Of a stretch of 64,000 nt of DNA, positions 43,854 through 53,370 are shown piece by piece. The notes under the pieces were generated by a model. That model was given only the letters and a program-made list of their open reading frames with translations, searched no databases and was not told the DNA's origin. Positions within the stretch are counted from its first letter, which is position 1. Each line of letters starts with the position of its first letter. This DNA is from Aeromonas sanarellii. GTDB lineage: Bacteria; Pseudomonadota; Gammaproteobacteria; Enterobacterales; Aeromonadaceae. The translations under genes and the position numbers were made by a program. The stretch lies in the NCBI RefSeq assembly GCF_000820085.1, contig NZ_CDBN01000015.1:1-64000 (forward strand). Direction: 5' to 3'.

Positions 43854-44828
43854 TTAGTTCTTTTGTGACCGTTTCACCGCATCAATAAAGACGGATTTCG
43901 CCTTGGTTGACCCGGCACGTTCCGCTTCATTCACCAGTTGCATCGCCTTGTCGATATCCCCGGCCTTCACCGCCTTCTCGATCTGGGCGTTGTAGAAGCT
44001 CTCGGTCTCGCTCAGCATGGCGGGAGCCGGCGTACTCGGTGCTGCGGCCACTGCCGCCGTGGTGACGGCCGAGGCAGCCACGGCTGTTGTGGCCGGCTTG
44101 GCCTGACTCATCGCCACCTTGTCCGAATATTCGGGCTTGAAGACGGCCTCGATACCCTGCCCCTTGGCCATGTCGACAGCCTTGATCTGCACCAGGCCCC
44201 AGGGTGAATGCGGGATCACGGGATCCTTGATATCCGGCTCGACCGTGCCATTGGCACGGGCAAAGGCCTTGGCCGGGTGCAAGATGGTAGTGCTGCCGGA
44301 CAGCTCATTCCCCGGGGCATATATGACCATATAGGTTTCGCTGGCGGGATTGCCCGGCATGCTGCGGTCCACGAACACCTTGCCTTCGATCCTGTCATTG
44401 TCGAGCAGGTGGGCGGGTTGATAACTGAATACGGACTCACCCAATACGCGAGTCACCTTGAACTGGGCATCCAGCATGATCACCTTGGGAATCATCACCG
44501 TCTTGCTCACCTGGGACGCCAGCGTGATGGCCAGGTTGCCGGTATTGACGGGCAGGCGATAGGCGGCAAAGTAGCTCATCCCCTCGTCGAACTGATAACT
44601 GGGCTGCTTGCCATCTATGGTCAGCAGCGTCTCGCCTTCCGGCAGAGAAACATAATTGAATTCGTTGAAATCCTGGCAGCAGCTCGTCGTCTGGGAGAGC
44701 GCCTGCTTGGCCTGGTCGGCATTGCTCAGGATGGAGGCGTGCTCCTGCACGGGCACGACCATGCTACCGGAACAGCCGGCCAACAGCGCGGTAACCACGG
44801 CCGCGATAGACATCTTTACCAGTTTCAT
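43854..44828 (-). CDS. malM: MalM-family maltose operon periplasmic protein (lipoprotein)
   Basis: A 324-aa envelope protein of unknown biochemical role, encoded after lamB as in the E. coli malK-lamB-malM operon. The N-terminus is a signal peptide with lipobox LLAGC, so it should be an acylated lipoprotein, whereas E. coli MalM is a soluble periplasmic protein. Features of MalM include the QTTSCCQDFNEFNYVSLP segment with paired cysteines and SYFAAYRLP. A low-complexity Ala/Thr/Pro linker (about residues 245-272) separates a C-terminal helical part. The ATG at 44828 is chosen because it begins the signal; five codons upstream also give an ATG. Confidence 0.85.
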   Translation of the reverse strand: MKLVKMSIAAVVTALLAGCSGSMVVPVQEHASILSNADQAKQALSQTTSCCQDFNEFNYVSLPEGETLLTIDGKQPSYQFDEGMSYFAAYRLPVNTGNLAITLASQVSKTVMIPKVIMLDAQFKVTRVLGESVFSYQPAHLLDNDRIEGKVFVDRSMPGNPASETYMVIYAPGNELSGSTTILHPAKAFARANGTVEPDIKDPVIPHSPWGLVQIKAVDMAKGQGIEAVFKPEYSDKVAMSQAKPATTAVAASAVTTAAVAAAPSTPAPAMLSETESFYNAQIEKAVKAGDIDKAMQLVNEAERAGSTKAKSVFIDAVKRSQKN

Positions 44829-44872
44829 TCTTCTTATCTCCATAACCCGGTTGCCAAATCCAGCGAAACAAA

Positions 44873-44894
44873 ACTGCCCCCATAAGGGGGCAGT
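44873..44894 (-). terminator. Intercistronic hairpin between lamB and malM
   Basis: A perfect 9-bp stem (44873-44881 with 44886-44894), four-base loop, then TTTTGTTT on the minus strand. Likely a partial terminator or 3' stabiliser that lets lamB be expressed well above malM. Confidence 0.75.
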
Positions 44895-44918
44895 GACTAA
44901 CTTAACTGAAGATACTGC

Positions 44919-46448
<1,530 letters not shown>

Positions 46449-46712
46449 TCACCCAGAAAGAGCCAATCACAGCAACAACAGACCATTAAAAATGCATTCA
46501 AACATTAATTTGCGATGAGAGTTAAGTTAAAAACCAGTCATTCAGTGGCAAAAACATGATTGAAATCGCTTTCAATGGGGAACTTTTAATTTTCTGGTTT
46601 GTCGCGTTTTTGATGAATATGGGTCTGTCGGTGCACTCTGTTCGAGAGAAAAATAACCGGCAGTCAGACAGGATAATATTTGAGAGCAGAAGCAATGAGT
46701 CCCAAAATAATG

Positions 46713-46740
46713 CTCCCCCGTCAGCAGGCTCACGGGGGAG
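46713..46740 (-). terminator. Terminator of yqcA
   Basis: A perfect 9-bp stem (46713-46721 with 46732-46740) followed on the minus strand by CATTATTTT; 26 bases beyond the yqcA stop. Confidence 0.7.
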
Positions 46741-46765
46741 ACATTTAAAATATGCGCCAATCCGG

Positions 46766-47206
46766 CTACAGCCTATTTTCCCAGGTTTTCAGCCAGGCCA
46801 GCGCCGCCACCTCTGGCTCATCCACCACAGTCGCGTCTATCTCCAGACGCGGTATCAGGGGAACGGCCGCCAGCTCCTGCAACAACTCATCCAGCCTTCG
46901 CCCCGCCCCGCAGAAATGCTCATAGCTGCTGTCCCCCATGGCGATGAGGGCATAGCGCCACCCCTTCATATAAGGGGCACGATCGGCCAGGGCGCTGGCA
47001 AAGGGTTGCAAGTTGGGGGGAATATCGCCCTGCCCCGTGGTGGCGCTGACGATCAGCAGAAAACGGGAGGCATCGATGTCCTCCAGTTCGGCCTCGTCGA
47101 AGATACGGCAGACATGGCCGCTGGCTTGCAGGTGGTCGCTCAGGGTCTCGGCCACCAGCATGGCGGCGCCATAGACTGTGCCGACCAGGATGTCGATCTC
47201 GGCCAT
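46766..47206 (-). CDS. yqcA: Flavodoxin YqcA
   Basis: Small FMN-binding electron carrier (146 aa). The phosphate-binding loop is at the N-terminus (ILVGTVYGAAMLVAE), and SATTGQGDIPPNL and ALIAMGDSSYEHFCGAGR are the other FMN-contacting loops. It matches E. coli YqcA rather than MioC, as the truC-yqcC neighbours also indicate. Its redox partner is not known with certainty. The ATG at 47206 has GAGG upstream; the 40-codon longer frame has no similarity. Confidence 0.9.
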   Translation of the reverse strand: MAEIDILVGTVYGAAMLVAETLSDHLQASGHVCRIFDEAELEDIDASRFLLIVSATTGQGDIPPNLQPFASALADRAPYMKGWRYALIAMGDSSYEHFCGAGRRLDELLQELAAVPLIPRLEIDATVVDEPEVAALAWLKTWENRL

Positions 47207-47390
47207 CAGCGACTCCTCAGGGGAAGAGGCTGGCCCGCTTCGGGCGGGATGCTCGGGGGATTTCCCCCAGGCTGGACATGATGACACGCGGTGAAGGGAG
47301 AAGTATCTCGTTGAGCCATAAGTCATTCCTCTGACGGACCTGGCCTACAGCATGCCACAGCCCGGTCAGAGGAAACAGATGAAGACTGAC

Positions 47391-48170
47391 TCAGACGCCG
47401 TAGTCGCTCTCGCTGGCGGGCCAGCCCAGTTCGGCGAACAGCTGCAGCACCTGGGGCCCCAACGGCGCCTGGATCCGCATCGGCACCTTGAGCACGGGAT
47501 GCTCGAAGCTGATCTTGTGGGCGATCAGCAGCAGCCTGTCGCAGCCGTAGTGCTCGCGAAAGAAGCGGTTATGCCGGCCATCGCCATGGGTGGTGTCGCC
47601 GACGATGGGATGGAACAGGTGATCCAGGTGGCGGCGTAGCTGGTGCTTGCGCCCCGTCTTGGGGAAGAGCCGTACCAGGCTGTAGCGGCTGGTGGGATGC
47701 TTCTTGGAGACCGCATGGGGCAGCTCGACCCTGTGCAGGCGGCGAAACGCGGTCACCGCCTCCTGGGCGGGGCGATCCGGGTCGCTCATGGCGTCGGCTA
47801 TCTTGTCCAGCTGCTCCTTGAGCGGGTAATCGATGAGCCCCTCCTCGGGGGCCCATCCCCGCACCAGCGCCAGATATTCCTTGTGTACGCGGCGCTCGGC
47901 GAAAGCCTCTGTCAGGGTGCGGGCCACCGCCGGATCCAGCGCAAACAGCAGCACCCCAGAAGTGGGCCTGTCGAGCCTGTGTACCGGATAGACATGGCGA
48001 CCGCCGATGAGATCTCGGGTCATCTGCATGGCGAAGCGGGTCTCCCCCTTGTCGAGCCAGCTGCGGTGCACCAGAAGACCCGACGGCTTGTTGACCGCCA
48101 CCAGCCAGTCATCCTGATAGAGCAGGGTCGGTACCAAGGCGTTCTCTGCGCTGACCGGCTCACCCATCAT
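47391..48170 (-). CDS. truC: tRNA pseudouridine(65) synthase TruC
   Basis: RluA-family enzyme making pseudouridine at position 65 of tRNAs. The catalytic aspartate is in VHRLDRPTSGVLLFA; LLYQDDWLVAVNKPSGLLVH is the usual N-terminal strand pair and KTGRKHQLRRHLDHLFHPIVGD the C-terminal signature. Length is 259 aa (E. coli 260). The start ATG at 48170 overlaps the yqcC stop as ATGA, showing translational coupling; a second ATG follows immediately at 48167. Confidence 0.94.
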   Translation of the reverse strand: MMGEPVSAENALVPTLLYQDDWLVAVNKPSGLLVHRSWLDKGETRFAMQMTRDLIGGRHVYPVHRLDRPTSGVLLFALDPAVARTLTEAFAERRVHKEYLALVRGWAPEEGLIDYPLKEQLDKIADAMSDPDRPAQEAVTAFRRLHRVELPHAVSKKHPTSRYSLVRLFPKTGRKHQLRRHLDHLFHPIVGDTTHGDGRHNRFFREHYGCDRLLLIAHKISFEHPVLKVPMRIQAPLGPQVLQLFAELGWPASESDYGV

Positions 48171-48502
48171 TGCTCGACCACTTTGCCGGAGAGCAGCAGA
48201 TCGAAGCGGGCGATCAGACGCAGCAGGGCTTCCACCTCGGCCAGCTCTTCCTTGTAGACTTCGCTCGCCATGGGGTAGAGGGAGACGCTGGTCGGCAACG
48301 GCGCCTGCAGCAGCACCAGCTGCTCCATGCGGGGGATCAGCACGAATTGCAGCCACTGATCGAAACTCAGGGTATCGACGCAGAACGGCAGCTCGCTTGC
48401 CAGCGCCTCGCTGCCCGGATGCTCGGCTTGCCAGCGTTCCAGGCGTTGCAACTCGGCGGTCAACTCTCCCAGCAGGCCGGCGACCAGCAGATATTGATTC
48501 AT
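48167..48502 (-). CDS. yqcC: YqcC family protein (DUF446)
   Basis: A 111-aa soluble helical protein of unknown function, conserved upstream of truC in E. coli, Vibrio and Aeromonas. The PFCVDTLSFDQWLQFVLIPRM segment is the family hallmark. Its stop overlaps the truC start by 4 bases, so the two are made together; a role related to tRNA modification is only a guess from this linkage. Confidence 0.9.
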   Translation of the reverse strand: MNQYLLVAGLLGELTAELQRLERWQAEHPGSEALASELPFCVDTLSFDQWLQFVLIPRMEQLVLLQAPLPTSVSLYPMASEVYKEELAEVEALLRLIARFDLLLSGKVVEQ

Positions 48503-48695
48503 CTCACTTCCTCAGCGTGCGGCCGACGGATGTCGGCGCCCCACTCAACAGAGCCATCAAAAAGGGGCGTTACTATACACCGCCCCCGGGACGGCTGCCA
48601 TGCTGCCGTCGCCCTCTCGCCCGCTGCGACCGCCACTGGCTATCTGGTGCAGCCTCCTTATAATCCCCGGCATCACCTTCAAGCCGGATCTCCTC

Positions 48696-49724
48696 ATGTC
48701 TTCCATCAATACGCTGACCGAATTTCTGACCCAGGCCGATACCCAGTTCCAGCTGTTCGACATGGGCCGCCAGGTGCGCCCGCTGGCGAGCGACCTCTTC
48801 GTGCGCATCGAGCAGCAGCAGGAGCCCTACCCCTGGCCGTTGCAGCAACATGCCTGGCTCGGCGTGCACTTCTTCCAGCCCGCCGAGTCAAGACACTACC
48901 TCTGGTTCCTCAAGTTTGCCCTCGATGAGCGCGGTCTGCTCATCTCCAGCGGCCCCAAGCACTTCATGGACCAGGTGGTCGAGACCCTGGGTTACAAGCT
49001 CACCGGGGAGCTGGATGAGGAGAAGGCGCAGCGTCTGGCCGACAACCCCTACACCTTCCGTCCGGCCGAGGCCAAGATGGCCAGCCTGCACGCCAAGCTG
49101 GCCCGCCAGCTGGAGCAGGCCCCTTCCTCCTACTACGAGGCGCTCTGCCACTATCTGGCGGCGCCGGGGGAAGAGGGGTGGCAGCACCTGGGGCTGCAGG
49201 GCTTTGCCGATCTGGCGGAGCGGCTGCAGGATGAGCGCAACCTGGCCCTGGTGTGCAAGGCGTTGCCGAAGCTCCCGCAGGCACCGCTCTACGCCCTGTG
49301 CCAGAGCCTGGAGAACGCGCCCCTCCCCCTCGCCCTGCAAGGCGCGCTGCTGGAGCGCATCGGCAAGGAGCAGGAGTGCGTCGAGCCCGATGCCGAGACC
49401 CTGGCCTATCTGTGCCGGGCCCTGGCCTCCTGCCCGGGCAACGAGCTGCGCAGCAACAAGCTGCTGACCCTGCTGCAGACCCGTCCCAGCCCCTCCCTGC
49501 TGCTCGCCATCGCGGGCCGCCTCTGGCCCGATCTGAAAAGCCCGGCGTTGCTCGGCCTGTTCCTCGAGCAGCTCGCCCTGCAACCCACCCAGTTCTTCAA
49601 CCAGGTATTTGCCGAGCTCGTCACTTTACCGGCCCTGCGCAATGATATGCTGGCGAGACTGCGCGACCCCGCACGGAGCGAGGCCCTCGGCCAGGCCATA
49701 GGCCGCCTGTTCGCCTCGGCGTAG
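48696..49724 (+). CDS. DUF3549 family protein
   Basis: A 342-aa soluble protein of unknown function, seen in Vibrio, Shewanella and Aeromonas near truC-yqcC (from recall). The N-terminal half includes FQLFDMGRQVRPL and YPWPLQQHAWLGVHFF, and the second half is a string of Leu-rich helices resembling HEAT-type repeats. No catalytic motif is apparent. The ATG at 48696 (MSSINTLTEF) is used; a 32-residue longer frame is unlike the family. It is divergent from yqcC and is the first of five plus-strand genes, possibly one operon. Confidence 0.8.
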   Translation: MSSINTLTEFLTQADTQFQLFDMGRQVRPLASDLFVRIEQQQEPYPWPLQQHAWLGVHFFQPAESRHYLWFLKFALDERGLLISSGPKHFMDQVVETLGYKLTGELDEEKAQRLADNPYTFRPAEAKMASLHAKLARQLEQAPSSYYEALCHYLAAPGEEGWQHLGLQGFADLAERLQDERNLALVCKALPKLPQAPLYALCQSLENAPLPLALQGALLERIGKEQECVEPDAETLAYLCRALASCPGNELRSNKLLTLLQTRPSPSLLLAIAGRLWPDLKSPALLGLFLEQLALQPTQFFNQVFAELVTLPALRNDMLARLRDPARSEALGQAIGRLFASA

Positions 49725-49791
49725 GAACGCTTGCTGGCCCGGCTCCCCTCCTGGAGCCGGGCCCCACCGACATCACAGAAGGAACCCGTTG

Positions 49792-50088
49792 ATGGGAGAA
49801 ATGCTTGGGATCTTGCTGCTCGGCCTCGTTGGCTGGGCCTTCTGGCAACAGCGCCGTCAGGCGGAGCTGGCCTGGCAATACATGCGCCGCTACTGCCAGC
49901 ACCACGACCTGCAACTGCTGTCGCTGGCACGCACCCATCGCGCACTGGGGCACAAGCCCCTGCGCCTGCTGACCTACTACCAGTTCGAGTTCTCCAGCGA
50001 CGGCGAGAGCCATTACCAGGGCCAGCTGTGCATGCAGGGGCTGCACGTCGCCGGGGTCGAGCTGCCACCCCATCGTCTGCCCTCCTAG
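49792..50088 (+). CDS. DUF3301 family membrane-anchored protein
   Basis: A 98-aa protein with one N-terminal membrane helix (MLGILLLGLVGWAFW) followed by a basic, Arg/Gln-rich segment and a small beta-rich tail (LTYYQFEFSSDGE). It fits DUF3301, known only as conserved in Vibrio/Aeromonas relatives. ATG 49792 is preceded by AAGGA; a TTG one codon earlier is less likely. It is 67 bases after the DUF3549 gene, same strand. Function unknown. Confidence 0.78.
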   Translation: MGEMLGILLLGLVGWAFWQQRRQAELAWQYMRRYCQHHDLQLLSLARTHRALGHKPLRLLTYYQFEFSSDGESHYQGQLCMQGLHVAGVELPPHRLPS

Positions 50089-50150
50089 GCCGGGTCAAGG
50101 CCCCGGGGGCTGGCTATAATTCTCGACAACCCCCTGCAAGGAGCGCCGAG

Positions 50151-50387
50151 ATGGAATTGCTGACCCATGACATGACAGCCCTATTTGCCCAGCTGGGACT
50201 GGCCAATGACGAGACCAGCCTGCACCGCTTCATCCGCGAGCACCCCCTGGACAACCAGACCCTGCTGCCCGAGGCCCCGTTCTGGACCCCTTCCCAGGCG
50301 GGCTTCCTGCGCGATGCGCTCTGGAATGACTCAGACTGGGCGGAAGCCATCGACCAGCTGGACGTGATGCTGCGCCAGACCCACTGA
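50151..50387 (+). CDS. DUF2789 family protein
   Basis: A 78-aa soluble protein, nearly all helix, with the family pattern MELLTHDMTALFAQLGL near the start, FWTPSQAGFLRDAL in the middle and ADAIDQLDVMLR-like at the end (here WAEAIDQLDVMLRQ). Conserved in several gammaproteobacteria; function unknown. AAGGAG lies 8 bases before the ATG, and a TATAAT at 50115-50120 suggests it may have its own promoter. Confidence 0.8.
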   Translation: MELLTHDMTALFAQLGLANDETSLHRFIREHPLDNQTLLPEAPFWTPSQAGFLRDALWNDSDWAEAIDQLDVMLRQTH

Positions 50388-50392
50388 CGCTC

Positions 50393-50541
50393 CCGCTTTC
50401 CCGGCAGCCGGGCTTTGGGTAAGCACTGTGCCCCCAGTCACATCTCAATCGCCCTGGCCTCCCCCCACGTCAACCAGCTGAGCCAGTCCCCCTCGCGCCG
50501 CTTTCCTGATGGGCAGGCTTTGATTAAGCTCTGTGCCACCA
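50393..50541. repeat. 44-bp imperfect direct repeat (two copies, 105 bp apart)
   Basis: Copies at 50393-50436 and 50498-50541 are the same length and identical at about 34 of 44 positions, with CCGCTTTCC, GCTTTG, TAAGC and CTGTGCC conserved and a diverged central block. The second copy ends 35 bases before a gene start. It could be a duplicated promoter or operator. Confidence 0.65.
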
Positions 50542-50576
50542 TCCGCAAGCAGCAAGACGGCCGCGCAGGAGCCAAG

Positions 50577-50876
50577 ATGTCAGCCCAAGAGATCATCCAG
50601 ATAGCCAACGAACTCAGTGCCAGGGGGATCACCCCCTCCACCGCCATGGTCAAGGCCCGCCTCAGCCATCCCGTGCCCATGGCCGAGCTGCTCAAGGTGC
50701 TGAGCCAGTGGAAGCAGCAGCCCCAGTCGGCTGAGCCCGCGCCCGCCAGCGTCCCCGCGACGCCCCCTGCGGCCCCGGAAACCGTCAGCCTGCTGCAACT
50801 GAGCGAACAGCTCGCCCGGCTCGAGCAGAAGGTCGATCGCCTCACCGACCTGCTGCTCGACCACCAGCGGGATTGA
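50577..50876 (+). CDS. Small putative DNA-binding protein, KfrA-N-like
   Basis: A 99-aa protein that I do not recognise with confidence. The first 45 residues (IIQIANELSARGITPSTAMV then KARLSHPVPMAELLKVLSQW) look like a winged-helix of the KfrA N-terminal type. A Pro/Ala/Glu-rich linker (about 48-68) leads to a C-terminal helix with heptad Leu spacing (LLQLSEQLARLEQKVDRLTDLL) that should form a coiled coil. A small dimeric DNA-binding protein is therefore plausible. GCAGGA precedes the ATG. The stop is 9 bases before the DUF2310 gene, so those two are likely co-translated. Confidence 0.7.
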   Translation: MSAQEIIQIANELSARGITPSTAMVKARLSHPVPMAELLKVLSQWKQQPQSAEPAPASVPATPPAAPETVSLLQLSEQLARLEQKVDRLTDLLLDHQRD

Positions 50877-50885
50877 CGCGTCACC

Positions 50886-51671
50886 ATGTACATCCTCGAA
50901 CTCACCTTTGAGTGCTACCGCGATACCTCCCTCGGGGAGGCCGAGCGGGCCATAGTCCACTACCTCGACATGCTGCGCTACCAGGGGCAGATCCTGGGGC
51001 GGGAGTTTCCCACCAGCATGCACCCAGGCCATTTCATCAGCCGGGTGGTCTGCCCGGAGCAGGACAGCCTGCACCCGGACAATCAGAGCGAACTGGTGGC
51101 CCTGGCCGAACAGGGCCTGCACCAGGCCGGGCTGCTGGCTCCCAAACTCCAGCTTCAGGGCATGGATCTGCTGTCCGACAGCACGGATCCGTGCGGCCAG
51201 GAGGGCGAGCGCCCGAGCTGGATGCTGCTCTATACCAGCTTCCTGCACAGCTGCTCTCCCCTGCGCTGCGGCGACCATTTCGCCCCCATTCCGCTCTATC
51301 GGCTGCCTGCCGTCGCCAACGGCGACCACAAGCAGATCATCAAGTGGCAGGAGGATTGGGAGGCCTGCGATCAGCTGCAGATGAACGGCTCCATCGCCGA
51401 GCACGCCGCCCTGCACGAAATCGGCGAGGTGGGCAGCCGGCTGCAACGCCGGGGCAGCGATCTCGTCAGGCGGCTGGAGGCCCTGAGCGGCATCCCTACC
51501 TATTACTATCTCTACCGGGTCGGCGGCCTGAGCGCCGCCGAAGAGCGGGCCCGCCCCTGCCCCGGCTGTGGCGGCGACTGGGCGCTGACCGCCCCCCTGC
51601 ACGAGATCTTCGACTTCAAGTGCGATCCCTGCCGCCTGGTGTCCAACCTCTCCTGGGACTTCAAGGACTAG
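50886..51671 (+). CDS. DUF2310 family zinc-ribbon protein
   Basis: A 261-aa soluble protein matching the DUF2310 family, annotated in general as Zn-ribbon-containing and possibly nucleic-acid-binding. The C-terminus carries CPGC and CDPC pairs (CPGCGGDW and KCDPCRLV), a four-cysteine zinc ribbon. The first 200 residues are the family-specific domain, with YIL.LTFECYRDTSLG at the start and the YYLYRVGG strand before the ribbon. Nothing reveals a reaction. It directly follows the small putative DNA-binding protein. Confidence 0.82.
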   Translation: MYILELTFECYRDTSLGEAERAIVHYLDMLRYQGQILGREFPTSMHPGHFISRVVCPEQDSLHPDNQSELVALAEQGLHQAGLLAPKLQLQGMDLLSDSTDPCGQEGERPSWMLLYTSFLHSCSPLRCGDHFAPIPLYRLPAVANGDHKQIIKWQEDWEACDQLQMNGSIAEHAALHEIGEVGSRLQRRGSDLVRRLEALSGIPTYYYLYRVGGLSAAEERARPCPGCGGDWALTAPLHEIFDFKCDPCRLVSNLSWDFKD

Positions 51672-51692
51672 GGCCGCCGGCGCGCCCCCCAT

Positions 51693-51730
51693 AAAAAGAG
51701 AGGGCCTTGCCAGATGGCAAGGCCCTCTCT
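51693..51730 (-). terminator. Terminator of syd (also after DUF2310 gene)
   Basis: A perfect 15-bp stem (51697-51711 with 51716-51730) with an AGAT loop; on the minus strand five T follow. Lies between convergent genes. Confidence 0.93.
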
Positions 51731-51752
51731 CATCCTGCTCATCCTGCCCGTC

Positions 51753-52301
51753 TCAATGGGACAGGGTCTCCAGCCGCGCCAGAAATGCCGGCAGCGAGGG
51801 GGCCAGCACCAGGCGGCGACCTGAGTCCAGCCACTCCAGCCACACCTGGCCGCTCTCGTTGTCGAGCGACACCAGCGTCATCTCGTTGCGGGTGGTGGCG
51901 ATGAAGAGCGAGGGGGAACGCTTCAGCTTGCGCAGCATCAGCAGGTGACCGATGAGGTTCTCCTTGAGCAGGTCCAGATCGTCCTCGTTCCACGGCAGGA
52001 TCAGCTCGATGCGCAGCCCCTTGTAGGAACAGGGAAGGGGGCGGCTGAACCAGTGACCAAACAGGGCAAGGGCGCTCGGATGCAGGGTCAGTTCGAGGGC
52101 ATCGGCCATGGCCGCGAAGTCGGCAGGCTGGTCGCGCCTGTGGGGGCGCCAGGCCACCCGCCCCTCTTTGGGCTCATCCAGCTCGCAGGGAGAGCGCCAC
52201 TCGGCCTCCCACTCGCACAGGGGCAACCCCCGTCTCGCCTCGCCATCGCGCTGCCAGCGTAAAAAGAACTGCTCCAGAGCAGACAGGACTTGATCCGTCA
52301 T
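51753..52301 (-). CDS. syd: SecY-interacting protein Syd
   Basis: Peripheral inner-membrane protein that binds SecY and may check the integrity of the SecYEG translocon. The 182-aa product (E. coli 181) keeps LDLLKENLIGHLLMLRKLKRSPSLFIAT, the family core, and an acidic/aromatic surface. The ATG at 52301 with GGGGAA upstream is used. Divergent from queF, the same pairing as in E. coli. Confidence 0.92.
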   Translation of the reverse strand: MTDQVLSALEQFFLRWQRDGEARRGLPLCEWEAEWRSPCELDEPKEGRVAWRPHRRDQPADFAAMADALELTLHPSALALFGHWFSRPLPCSYKGLRIELILPWNEDDLDLLKENLIGHLLMLRKLKRSPSLFIATTRNEMTLVSLDNESGQVWLEWLDSGRRLVLAPSLPAFLARLETLSH

Positions 52302-52406
52302 CGATATTCCCCACAATAGCGGCCTCTGATCGCCGCAAGACAGTGACCGAAAAATCCGGCCATTGCACCATCAAACCCTTTGTCAGACAAGCGTGAGCAA
52401 ACCAGC

Positions 52407-53255
52407 ATGAGCAAACAAGAGAGATACGCCGGCGCCAGTGCGCTGCAGGGCCTGAGCCTGGGGCAACAGTCCGCCTACATCAGCCAGTACACCCCGAGTC
52501 TGCTGCAACCTGTGCCACGCAGCCTGAACCGCGACGATCTGGGCCTTGGCGAGACCCTGCCGTTCGAGGGCTGCGACATCTGGACCCTGTACGAACTCTC
52601 CTGGCTCAATGCCAAGGGCAAGCCCGTGGTCGCCCTCGGCGAGGTTGCCGTGCCCGCCGCCAGCCCGAACCTCATCGAATCAAAATCCTTCAAGCTCTAC
52701 CTCAACTCCTTCAACCAGACGCGCTGCGACTCCCTGGAGGCGGTACAGGCGCTGCTGGTTCAGGATCTGAGCGCCTGCGCCGGCGCCCCCGTGAGCGTCA
52801 CCCTCTTTACCCTCGATGAGGCCCCCCACCAGATAGTGCAGCTGCCCGGTGAATGCATCGACGATCTGGATATCGAGGTGGATGGCTACGAGTTTGACGA
52901 GACCCTGTTGCAAGGGGCCGCCGGCACCGAGATCGTGGAGGAGACCCTGCACAGCCACCTGCTCAAGTCCAACTGCCTGGTCACCAGCCAGCCGGACTGG
53001 GGTTCCGTGGTGATCCGCTATCGTGGCCCGCGCCTCGACCGGGAGAAGCTCTTGCGCTACCTCATCTCGTTCCGCCAGCACAACGAGTTCCACGAGCAGT
53101 GCATCGAGCGCATCTTCACCGATCTCAAGCACTTCTGCGCCCCGACACAGCTGACCGTCCACGCCCGCTACACCCGCCGCGGCGGACTGGACATCAACCC
53201 CTTCCGCAGCGACTGGGAGCCGGTTCCCGCGAATCTGCGCCTCATCCGCCAGTAA
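52407..53255 (+). CDS. queF: NADPH-dependent 7-cyano-7-deazaguanine reductase QueF
   Basis: Reduces the nitrile preQ0 to the amine preQ1 in queuosine synthesis, the tRNA wobble modification. This is the long, YqfC-like two-domain form (282 aa, same as E. coli). The substrate motif [16 protein letters not shown] is intact, and the nucleophilic cysteine in [16 protein letters not shown] is residue 190, identical to E. coli numbering. The ATG at 52407 is used; a TTG at 52380 would add nine residues. The ending [14 protein letters not shown] is also typical. Confidence 0.96.
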   Translation: MSKQERYAGASALQGLSLGQQSAYISQYTPSLLQPVPRSLNRDDLGLGETLPFEGCDIWTLYELSWLNAKGKPVVALGEVAVPAASPNLIESKSFKLYLNSFNQTRCDSLEAVQALLVQDLSACAGAPVSVTLFTLDEAPHQIVQLPGECIDDLDIEVDGYEFDETLLQGAAGTEIVEETLHSHLLKSNCLVTSQPDWGSVVIRYRGPRLDREKLLRYLISFRQHNEFHEQCIERIFTDLKHFCAPTQLTVHARYTRRGGLDINPFRSDWEPVPANLRLIRQ

Positions 53256-53370
53256 GCCGGACACTCGGGTTCCGACACATCCGGCCCATCACGCATCTCA
53301 TCAATGAACTCTGGACGGGCGGGGGTGGGCTTGGATAACATGCCTGCACCTCCGTGCCGTCCTTAATCCA

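Noticed and set aside
46556-47281. 241-codon plus-strand frame upstream of and across yqcA
   Set aside because: Mostly antisense to yqcA, a clear flavodoxin gene; the rest covers an AT-rich promoter region.
49731-50387. 218-codon plus-strand frame containing the DUF2789 protein
   Set aside because: Only the last 78 codons (from ATG 50151, with a good ribosome-binding site) match a protein family; the rest overlaps the DUF3301 gene in another frame.
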